Positions 1-5,769 of a stretch of DNA of 45,866 nucleotides are shown here, one piece after another. Positions within the stretch are counted from its first letter, which is position 1. Each line of letters opens with the position of its first letter. This DNA comes from Ruminococcus sp. (GTDB taxonomy: Bacteria > Bacillota > Clostridia > Oscillospirales > Ruminococcaceae): contig SVNP01000019.1 in the NCBI GenBank assembly GCA_015066805.1, positions 1 to 45,866 on the forward strand. Reading direction: 5' to 3'. Under the pieces are notes generated by a model, which did not search any database, was not told the origin of the DNA, and saw only the letters and a list, made by a program, of their open reading frames with translations. Position numbers and translations under genes: made by a program.

Positions 1-92
<92 letters not shown>

Positions 93-124
93 AAGCCAGA
101 GAAATTCACTTCTCTGGCTTTTCC
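93..124 (+). terminator. hairpin after 5S rRNA
   Basis: An 11-bp perfect stem (93-103 with 110-120) around a 6-nt loop is followed by only four T residues. It is probably a terminator or processing hairpin of the rRNA operon; some read-through into the tRNA at 134 is possible because no separate tRNA promoter is visible. Confidence 0.75.
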
Positions 125-133
125 TGTATTTAC

Positions 134-207
134 GGGCCATTAGCTCAGTTGGTTAGAGCTCCCGGCTCATAACCGGTCGGTCCCGGGTTCGAGTCCCCGA
201 TGGCCCA
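134..207 (+). tRNA. tRNA-Met (anticodon CAT), elongator type
   Basis: The acceptor stem GGGCCAT (134-140) pairs with ATGGCCC (200-206), with A207 as discriminator. The D arm, anticodon loop CTCATAA (CAT at 168-170) and T-arm GGTTCGAGTCC are all present. CCA is not encoded. G1-C72 rules out an initiator tRNA. A CAT anticodon can also belong to tRNA-Ile2 after lysidine modification, which the sequence alone does not settle. Confidence 0.9.
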
Positions 208-219
208 CTGTATTGAAAA

Positions 220-252
220 AGGGTGTCACATTCCGTGACACCCTCTTTTTTT
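220..252 (+). terminator. bidirectional terminator between tRNA-Met and ireB
   Basis: GGGTGTCAC (221-229) pairs perfectly with GTGACACCC (235-243), with a T-run on the plus strand and an A-run upstream that serves the minus strand. It can stop the tRNA transcript and the converging ireB transcript, whose stop codon lies at 251. Confidence 0.9.
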
Positions 253-496
253 ACTCGGAAAGATAGGATTTGACCAGCGCCTGCATCAGTTCATCGCGAT
301 CAATGCGGCGGATCAGGCTCCGGGCATTTTTGTGAACTGTTATGTAGGTCGGATCCTCAGAGAGAATATAGCCTACGATCTGGTTGATTGGGTTGTAGCC
401 TTTTTCTACCAGCGCATCATATACATGCTGCAAATTACGCTTCATCTCAAGCTCTTTCTCTTGCGGGATCGAAAAGGTGATTGTTTTATCGGACAT
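251..496 (-). CDS. ireB: IreB family regulatory protein (UPF0297/DUF965)
   Basis: An 81-residue protein that matches the IreB/YrzL family along its full length, including the conserved N-terminal TITFSI stretch, the [11 protein letters not shown] block and the DPTYIT/ARSLIR region near the C-terminus. In enterococci IreB is a substrate of the Ser/Thr kinase IreK and negatively affects cephalosporin resistance; that role is family knowledge, not visible here. The start at 496 is chosen over the longer frame to 574 because AAGGAG lies 10 nt upstream and similarity begins there. In many Firmicutes ireB precedes ruvX (yqgF/yrrK); here it stands alone, between a terminator and its own promoter. 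Confidence 0.92.
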   Translation of the reverse strand: MSDKTITFSIPQEKELEMKRNLQHVYDALVEKGYNPINQIVGYILSEDPTYITVHKNARSLIRRIDRDELMQALVKSYLSE

Positions 497-541
497 AATC
501 GCAAAGCTCCTTTCGTAGGGGAATGGCATACTTACATATCT

Positions 542-570
542 ATTATACGACAATTTTGTTGCCAGTGCAA
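542..570 (-). promoter_or_regulatory. sigma-A type promoter of ireB
   Basis: On the minus strand, TTGCAC (570-565) and TATAAT (547-542) are separated by exactly 17 bp, 46 bp upstream of the chosen ireB start. Confidence 0.8.
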
Positions 571-678
571 GCACTTTTCCATATTTTTGTATAGAATGCC
601 ATAATTATAGGTGGTTATTTGTGCGATATGTACAGGCCCCGTGCATAGAATATACACAGAGCCTTGAAACCCAAGAGA

Positions 679-861
679 TCACTCGCAGCAGCCGGATCTC
701 TTTTCAAAGGAATTGCAGTCTACACATTCCTTCATAGTAGGGTTGTTCTCGTGGGTGCCGATGTTGACTACATCCAGAGTGCAGTAGTTCTCGCTGCACA
801 TATTGTAGCGGCATTGCTCAACGGTGCAGTGAATGTTGGGGTTCTTCTTACGATCCATCAT
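679..861 (-). CDS. DUF1540 cysteine-rich small protein
   Basis: About 60 residues (start 861 or the adjacent ATG at 858) with a regularly spaced Cys pattern, CTVEQC, CSENYC and CVDCNSFE, the signature of DUF1540 proteins, which are presumed to bind metal through these cysteines. No biochemical role is established. AAAGGAG lies about 11 nt upstream of the first ATG. Its stop codon sits in a weak inverted repeat (AAGAGATC/GATCTCTT, 673-701). It stands alone between ireB and nfeD, and no clear promoter could be picked out upstream. Confidence 0.85.
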   Translation of the reverse strand: MMDRKKNPNIHCTVEQCRYNMCSENYCTLDVVNIGTHENNPTMKECVDCNSFEKRSGCCE

Positions 862-897
862 AACGAAAGAAGCTCCTTTCTCCAATGTTTTCTGCAC

Positions 898-1135
898 AGC
901 GGGGCGAAGTTTGTCCCGCCGGCATAGTCATAGTATGCGCTGTGCAAGTCGTGTTATGCATAAATGGCATAAGATCATAAAATCGCATGGATAGGCGTTT
1001 TTTTCATCGAAATTCGTGCCTTTTGACATAGTATGAAATCCAGAGAAAAACAGAGAAAATGAGAGAAAACCCGTGGTTTCTTTGCGATTTTGCCCGTATT
1101 TGGACGACGGAGCCGGATTTGTATCAATTTGTAAC
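898..1135. other. intergenic stretch with no gene seen
   Basis: This stretch separates the DUF1540 gene from the nfeD promoter. No convincing ORF, RNA fold or repeat is visible. A minus-strand reading frame (975-1535) overlaps nfeD and shows no family features, so it is taken as a shadow. Confidence 0.6.
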
Positions 1136-1164
1136 TTGCAATTCTGGCGGGAGTGTGGTACAAT
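1136..1164 (+). promoter_or_regulatory. promoter of the nfeD-SPFH operon
   Basis: TTGCAA (1136-1141), a 17-bp spacer and TACAAT (1159-1164), preceded by TGG as an extended -10. It lies 82 bp upstream of nfeD. Confidence 0.8.
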
Positions 1165-1245
1165 AATACCATAGTCACCACGCTAAAGCAACAAAGTGCT
1201 TTGCGGATTCTTTCATGGCAAATAATCGGAAAGGAGGATTTTTCC

Positions 1246-1698
1246 ATGACAAGTATGATGATTTTCTGGGGCGTTGTTTTCGTCCTTACGGTGATTGCGG
1301 AGTTTGCCAGTATGCAGCTCATCAGCATCTGGTTTGCTGTGGGATCCTTGGGCGCATTTTTTGCTGCTATGTTTGATCTTGGATTTACCGCACAGCTTGC
1401 GATTTTCGTATTGGTCTCCATGCTGCTGCTCATCGCTACACGGCCTCTGCTGAAAAAGCTACGAGTGAAGAATGTAGTGCCCATGAATGCAGATAAAGAG
1501 ATCGGCTGCATGGCGGTCATCATCGAGGAGGTCAACGGTGCAGCCGGTACCGGTCGTGTGCGCCTGAATGGCGTGGATTGGATGGCTGTTTCCGAAGATG
1601 GTTCGGTGCTGCCTGTGGATACGGTGGTGACCGTTACTCAGGTGCAGGGCGCAAAACTGCTGGTCAAAAAGGCTGCTGCCGAACAGACCGTAGGCTGA
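1246..1698 (+). CDS. NfeD family membrane protein (short type)
   Basis: A 150-residue protein with two to three N-terminal membrane segments (residues ~3-25, 28-50, 52-70) and a C-terminal OB-fold-like domain (~80-145) containing the G-RVRLNGVDWMA-S pattern of NfeD proteins. It has no ClpP-like protease domain, so it is the short NfeD1b type. Members act with SPFH/stomatin partners in membrane-domain organisation (family knowledge), and an SPFH gene follows 63 nt downstream. The start at 1246 follows AAAGGAGG by 9 nt; the same frame is open back to 1153 but lacks a ribosome binding site there. Confidence 0.9.
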   Translation: MTSMMIFWGVVFVLTVIAEFASMQLISIWFAVGSLGAFFAAMFDLGFTAQLAIFVLVSMLLLIATRPLLKKLRVKNVVPMNADKEIGCMAVIIEEVNGAAGTGRVRLNGVDWMAVSEDGSVLPVDTVVTVTQVQGAKLLVKKAAAEQTVG

Positions 1699-1761
1699 TA
1701 CCCATTTTGGTACAACGTGCAATCATAAAGTACAACACATAATTTTTAGGAGGAATGTATT

Positions 1762-2766
1762 ATGACTCAAATTACAACTGCTGCCATGCTGGCAGGCCCC
1801 GGCGGCTGGGTGATCGCTCTGCTGCTGATCGCATTTTTGCTGGTGGTTATCATCGCAAATATCCGTATTGTGCCTCAGGCAAAGGTTTATGTGGTAGAGC
1901 GTCTGGGCTCCTTCCATGAGGAATGGCACACCGGCCCCCACTGGCTGATCCCTTTCTTTGATCGTGTGGTAAAGATCGTTTCCATCAAGGAGCAGGTCGT
2001 GGATTTCAAGCCCCAGCCTGTGATCACCAAGGATAACGTTACCATGCAGATCGACACCGTTGTGTTTTTCCAGGTGACCGATGCCAAGCAGTACACCTAC
2101 GGTGTGGAGCGTCCCATGGCCGCTATTGAGAACCTTTCCGCAACTACCCTTCGTAACATCATCGGTGAGATGGAGCTGGATGCTACCCTGACCTCCCGTG
2201 ATGTTATCAATACGAAGATCACTGCGATCCTCGACCAGGCTACTGACCGTTGGGGTATCAAGGTGAACCGTGTGGAGCTGAAGAATATTCTGCCTCCCCG
2301 TGAGATCCAGGATGCCATGGAAAAGCAGATGAAGGCAGAGCGTGAGCGTCGTGAAAAGATCCTGCAGGCAGAGGGTGAAAAGAAGTCCGCTATTCTGGTT
2401 GCAGAAGGTGAAAAGCAGTCCCAGATCCTCCGTGCGGAGGCACAAAAGGAATCCGAGATCCTGAAGGCACAGGCAGAACAGGAAGCCATGCTGCTGCGTG
2501 CAGAGGCTGTTCGTCAGCAGAAGATCCTGGAGGCACAGGGTGAGGCAGAGTCCATTCAGCTCACTCAGTCTGCACTGGCAGAAAGCCTGAAGCTGCTGAA
2601 TGCCGCTTCTCCGGACAACAGCGTCATCCAGCTTAAGTCTTTGGAGGCCTTTGCAAAGGCTGCCGATGGCAAGGCTACCAAGATCATCATTCCCAGCGAG
2701 ATCCAGGGTCTGGCAGGTCTGGCAGGCGCATTGCAGGGCATTACCGATCAGAAGCAGCAGGGTTGA
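1762..2766 (+). CDS. SPFH/Band 7 (stomatin-like) membrane protein, QmcA-like
   Basis: A 334-residue protein with one N-terminal membrane helix (residues ~12-33), an SPFH domain (~35-200: RIVPQAKVYVVERLG, then the VDFKPQPVITKDNV core and RNIIGEMELD) and a long Ala/Glu/Gln-rich coiled coil (~190-275) made of repeats such as ILQAEGEKKSA and ILRAEAQKESE. It probably forms membrane-bound oligomers with the preceding NfeD protein; the nfeD-SPFH pairing is conserved in many bacteria. AGGAGGAATGTATT precedes the ATG. Its stop codon (2764-2766) lies within the -35 box of the thiT promoter. Confidence 0.93.
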   Translation: MTQITTAAMLAGPGGWVIALLLIAFLLVVIIANIRIVPQAKVYVVERLGSFHEEWHTGPHWLIPFFDRVVKIVSIKEQVVDFKPQPVITKDNVTMQIDTVVFFQVTDAKQYTYGVERPMAAIENLSATTLRNIIGEMELDATLTSRDVINTKITAILDQATDRWGIKVNRVELKNILPPREIQDAMEKQMKAERERREKILQAEGEKKSAILVAEGEKQSQILRAEAQKESEILKAQAEQEAMLLRAEAVRQQKILEAQGEAESIQLTQSALAESLKLLNAASPDNSVIQLKSLEAFAKAADGKATKIIIPSEIQGLAGLAGALQGITDQKQQG

Positions 2767-2791
2767 CAAATCCTGCGGAATATGCTATAAT
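2763..2791 (+). promoter_or_regulatory. consensus promoter of the TPP riboswitch/thiT unit
   Basis: Perfect TTGACA (2763-2768), a 17-bp spacer and perfect TATAAT (2786-2791) with a TGC extension. The -35 box overlaps the stop codon of the upstream SPFH gene. Confidence 0.92.
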
Positions 2792-2807
2792 AATTCCGTT
2801 CTGAACG

Positions 2808-2905
2808 TAACAGGGGAGCTTGTGTAACAGGCTGAGAGGGTGCGTATACGCACCGACCCATAACCTGATTCGGATAATGCCGACGGAGGGAAATACCCAT
2901 ACAAA
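2808..2905 (+). ncRNA. TPP riboswitch (THI element)
   Basis: The conserved thi-box features are all present: GGGGAGC at 2813, CTGAGAGGG at 2832, the ACCCATAACCTGA block near 2857-2870 and CGGATAATGCCGACGGAGGGA at 2871-2891. It senses thiamine pyrophosphate. The strong hairpin at 2915-2946 is the likely expression platform, so high TPP should stop transcription before thiT. Confidence 0.96.
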
Positions 2906-2914
2906 GGGAATGGA

Positions 2915-2946
2915 AACGCCGCAAGCATTGTCTTGCGGCGTTTTTT
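2915..2946 (+). terminator. riboswitch-controlled terminator
   Basis: AACGCCGCAAG pairs with CTTGCGGCGTT across a short loop and is followed by TTTTTT. It lies just downstream of the TPP aptamer and 22 nt before the thiT start, the usual arrangement for transcriptional OFF control. Confidence 0.92.
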
Positions 2947-2967
2947 GTGCAGAAAGGATGAACGGAT

Positions 2968-3567
2968 ATGACCCGCACCCGCACCGATCGCATGGTAGTT
3001 ACCGGCATGATGATCGCATTGGCTACCGTGTTGAGCTTTGTAAAGCTGTTTGAAGCCCCTATGGGCGGCTCTGTGACTTTGCTGAGTATGCTGCCCCTGT
3101 GTCTGATCTCCATACGTTATGGCGTGAAATGGGGCGTGTTTTCCTGCCAGATCCATGCGTTGCTGCAGATCCTGCTGGATGGCGGTGCGCTGGCAAGATC
3201 AGGTATTTCGCCCACTGCTTTTGTGGGCAGTCTGGTGCTGGATTATCTGCTCGCTTTCGGCGTGCTGGGTGTGGCAGGTGTATTCTGCATCCGCCGGAGC
3301 AGTGAGGAACCTTGGCAGCAGAAGAAGGGCTTAAACAGTGCCAGAGCCTTTGCAGGCGTTATGCTGGCGGTTGCCCTGCGATTTGTTTGTCATACCCTCT
3401 CGGGCTGTATCTTCTTCTCTCAGTGGTGCTGGGAGGGCTGGAATATCTGGGTGTATTCCATCTGCTACAACGGTGCCTATATGCTGCCGGAAAGCATCTT
3501 TACTGCCTGCGGTGCATGGATCCTGCTGCGGGTGCCTGTCAGCCGCCGCCTGTTTGCTCCTGTATAA
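2968..3567 (+). CDS. thiT: energy-coupled thiamine transporter, S component ThiT
   Basis: A 199-residue integral membrane protein with about six helices, matching the ThiT family of ECF transporter S components. It should bind thiamine outside the cell and work with a shared EcfT/EcfA module encoded elsewhere. Visible family features include the N-terminal ALATVLSFVKLFEAP segment with GGSVTLLSMLPL, and the C-terminal NGAYMLPE region. Control by the TPP riboswitch upstream strongly supports thiamine as the substrate. AAAGGATG lies upstream of the ATG. The gene ends in a bidirectional terminator shared with the converging symporter gene. Confidence 0.95.
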   Translation: MTRTRTDRMVVTGMMIALATVLSFVKLFEAPMGGSVTLLSMLPLCLISIRYGVKWGVFSCQIHALLQILLDGGALARSGISPTAFVGSLVLDYLLAFGVLGVAGVFCIRRSSEEPWQQKKGLNSARAFAGVMLAVALRFVCHTLSGCIFFSQWCWEGWNIWVYSICYNGAYMLPESIFTACGAWILLRVPVSRRLFAPV

Positions 3568-3571
3568 AAAC

Positions 3572-3605
3572 AAAGCCGAAGAAGCACATCGCTTCTTCGG
3601 CTTTT
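3572..3605 (+). terminator. bidirectional terminator, thiT / symporter
   Basis: AAAGCCGAAGAAGC (3572-3585) pairs perfectly with GCTTCTTCGGCTTT (3591-3604) around a 5-nt loop, with T- and A-rich flanks serving both converging genes. Confidence 0.92.
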
Positions 3606-3608
3606 GTA

Positions 3609-5195
3609 TTACTTGTTGTATGCTGCAAATGCGTGATCCACAACTTCCTTGTCGCAGGGCTTGGTAAACAGAGAAACCAGCGGGGTAACGAGAATAGAAA
3701 GAATCATCAATACGGCACCTGCATTGATGGGAGATGCCATATTCAGGGGCAGAGATGCTGCCCAACTGATCAGACCGGAGAAATGGGCGGGGAAGAAGGA
3801 GAAGATCATCATATGAGTGGTAGTCAGTACAACGCCCATGCCAAAGCTGACCCAAACAGCAGCCTTGCTGATGCGCTTGCCATACAGACCCCACAGGAAA
3901 GGTCCGAGGAAGGAGCCGGAAAGTGCGCCCCAGGAATAGCTCATCAGAGTGGTGATGGCTGCATTCTTGTTCATGGCGATGACAACAGAGATCAGCAGGA
4001 AGAACAGAATGAGAATACGCATGGCGAAGAATTCCTTCTTGTCATCCATCTTACCCTTGGTTGCAGGACGGATCAGGTCGTGAGCAAGAGTGGTGGAGGA
4101 GGTCAGAACCAGTGCAGAAAGGGTGGAAAGAGAGGCACTCAGTACCAGTACCACAACCAAACCGATCAGAACAGAGGGCAGGGCTTCCTGCAGCATAGCG
4201 GGAACCATTGCATCAAACTCCAGCTTGCCGTTAGGCAGCTTGGTGATGACGTTCTCACCCAGACCGGTGCCTGCCTCGGTGGTGTTGAACAATCTGGTGA
4301 AGCCACCCAGCAGGTAGCAGCCTCCGGAAACGATCAGGCAGAACACGGTGGAGATCACCATGCCGCGCTTGATGTCTTTTTCATCACGGATGGCATAGAA
4401 CTTGTGGGTCATCTGAGGCAGACCCCAGGTGCCAAGAGATGTAAGGATCACCACGCCGAACAGATTGATGGGATCCGGTCCGAAGAGAGAAGCCAGCTTG
4501 CCGCTTTCAACTGCGGGATCCTTTACGTTCTTCAGCATTTCAATGGAATCCATAAGGCCGCCGTTGTGATTCAGCACGCAAACCACCACGGCAATAATGC
4601 CCACCAGCATGATCATACCCTGAATAAAGTCGTTGACAGCCGTTGCGGAGTAGCCACCCAGCACAACGTAAATCGCACTGAGCACCGCCATGGCGATCAT
4701 CACATACTGATAAGAATTCTCGGAATGGAGATCAAATGCCATGGCAAACAGACGGGAAAGTCCGTTGTAAACCGATGCGGTGTAGGGGATCATAAACAGA
4801 AAAACGATCAGCGCAGCAACATTCTTCAAAGAGGTGCTGCCGTAACGCTTCATGAAGAAATCGGGCATGGTTTTTGCTTCCAGATGCTTGGTCATCAGAC
4901 GGGTACGCTTGCCCAGTACCAGCCATGCAAGAGTCGCACCGATCACCGCATTGCCCACACCAATGAGGGCGGCGGAGATGCCGTAGCTCCAGCCGAACTG
5001 GCCCGCATAGCCGATGAAAACAACAGCGGAAAAATACGCAGTACCAAAGCCGAAGGCGGTCATCCAGGGGCCGATCTTATTGCCGCCGAACACGAAGTCG
5101 TTTACGGTTTTTGTGCGGCGCGAGGTGATGATGCCGATGCCGATCATCAGGGCAGCGTACACCAGCACGATGATGATGGTGATGATTTTGGACAT
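3609..5195 (-). CDS. sodium:solute symporter (SSS family)
   Basis: A 528-residue polytopic membrane protein with about 13 predicted helices and typical SSS features: an N-terminal Tyr-rich helix, then RRTKTVNDFVFGGNKIGPW, the GFGTAYFSAVVFIGYAG segment, GGYSATAVNDFIQG (residues ~200-215), and LSASLSTLSALVLTSSTT around residue 345-362, where SSS proteins contribute sodium ligands. It should import a solute with Na+; proline, pantothenate or another small acid are all possible and the sequence does not choose between them. It is a single gene with its own consensus promoter. The start at 5195 follows GGAGTTTCCC by a few bases. Confidence 0.9.
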   Translation of the reverse strand: MSKIITIIIVLVYAALMIGIGIITSRRTKTVNDFVFGGNKIGPWMTAFGFGTAYFSAVVFIGYAGQFGWSYGISAALIGVGNAVIGATLAWLVLGKRTRLMTKHLEAKTMPDFFMKRYGSTSLKNVAALIVFLFMIPYTASVYNGLSRLFAMAFDLHSENSYQYVMIAMAVLSAIYVVLGGYSATAVNDFIQGMIMLVGIIAVVVCVLNHNGGLMDSIEMLKNVKDPAVESGKLASLFGPDPINLFGVVILTSLGTWGLPQMTHKFYAIRDEKDIKRGMVISTVFCLIVSGGCYLLGGFTRLFNTTEAGTGLGENVITKLPNGKLEFDAMVPAMLQEALPSVLIGLVVVLVLSASLSTLSALVLTSSTTLAHDLIRPATKGKMDDKKEFFAMRILILFFLLISVVIAMNKNAAITTLMSYSWGALSGSFLGPFLWGLYGKRISKAAVWVSFGMGVVLTTTHMMIFSFFPAHFSGLISWAASLPLNMASPINAGAVLMILSILVTPLVSLFTKPCDKEVVDHAFAAYNK

Positions 5196-5284
5196 GGGAA
5201 ACTCCTTTATGTATATGAAATAGTATAGCGACCGCTTTTATGATGCAAAGTTGCATCACTGTAAAGCTTTAACGCAACAAAGTG

Positions 5285-5313
5285 ATTATAGCACATTACA
5301 AAAGGATTGTCAA
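5285..5313 (-). promoter_or_regulatory. consensus promoter of the symporter gene
   Basis: On the minus strand, TTGACA (5313-5308), 17 bp and TATAAT (5290-5285) with a TGC extension, about 90 bp upstream of the ATG. Confidence 0.92.
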
Positions 5314-5534
5314 GTACATTCCCGAAAAAAATCGAGATTTCTGCGGAATCCGGTGCCGAAAACCGGAAATGTAAACTCTTTGTATTTTGTTGCTGCTTGG
5401 GTTTTATGTTGTGATTTGTCTTTGGGATCAGAGGCGTGTTATGGCGGAATCCGTGAAAAGAGAATTCATATTCGGCATCCTGCACAAAATCTATACACGG
5501 AATTTGGCTAATCTTCCAAAGTTTTCGATTTCTC
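5314..5534. other. intergenic stretch with no gene seen
   Basis: This divergent region lies between the symporter promoter and the cellulase promoter. Open frames cross it (for example 5207-5548 minus) but they run through both promoters and have no ribosome binding site or family features, so I regard them as chance ORFs. It may hold operators for either gene; none is recognisable. Confidence 0.5.
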
Positions 5535-5563
5535 TTTACAACTTCCAAAAGATGTATTATAAT
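5535..5563 (+). promoter_or_regulatory. probable promoter of the GH9 cellulase
   Basis: TTTACA (5535-5540), 17-bp spacer, TATAAT (5558-5563). It would give a leader of about 200 nt. Other TATAAT sequences at 5634 and 5709 have no good -35 box at the right distance, although the one at 5709 has a TGG extension and could also work. Confidence 0.65.
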
Positions 5564-5652
5564 AATAACAGTGAAAATTGCGTGATAGCTATGCGGAAAA
5601 ATCGGTAAAGATATTACAGGTTGTATAATCTTGAAGTTCCATCACGGGAGGA

Positions 5653-5719
5653 GCGGAAAGATTCCGCCACATAGCACGGATTTCACCGGTTTTCATGGGA
5701 AACCATGGTATAATCCGTG
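5653..5719 (+). promoter_or_regulatory. structured 5' leader of the cellulase gene (unassigned)
   Basis: Two consecutive folds are visible. GCGGAA/TTCCGC (5653-5658/5662-5667) forms a tight hairpin. CACGGATT (5675-5682) pairs with AATCCGTG (5712-5719), enclosing CATGG-GAAA-CCATG (5694-5707), a GNRA-type tetraloop stem. An alternative inner pairing, GGTTT (5688-5692) with AAACC (5700-5704), would compete with the tetraloop. It matches no riboswitch class I can recognise. Confidence 0.45.
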
Positions 5720-5769
5720 ACTTGAGAAAGTAACGGTTATATAAACAAAAAATGGGAGGGTTTTTACAC

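Noticed and set aside
3312-5228. 638-residue plus-strand frame opposite the symporter
   Set aside because: It is antisense to a clear SSS symporter, has His/Gln-rich low-complexity translation and no ribosome binding site; it is a coding shadow.
5207-5548. 113-residue minus-strand frame upstream of the symporter
   Set aside because: It runs through the symporter promoter and the cellulase promoter and has no plausible ribosome binding site or similarity.
5634-5639. TATAAT at 5634 as the main cellulase promoter
   Set aside because: No acceptable -35 sequence 16-18 bp upstream and no TG extension; the pair at 5535/5558 is better.
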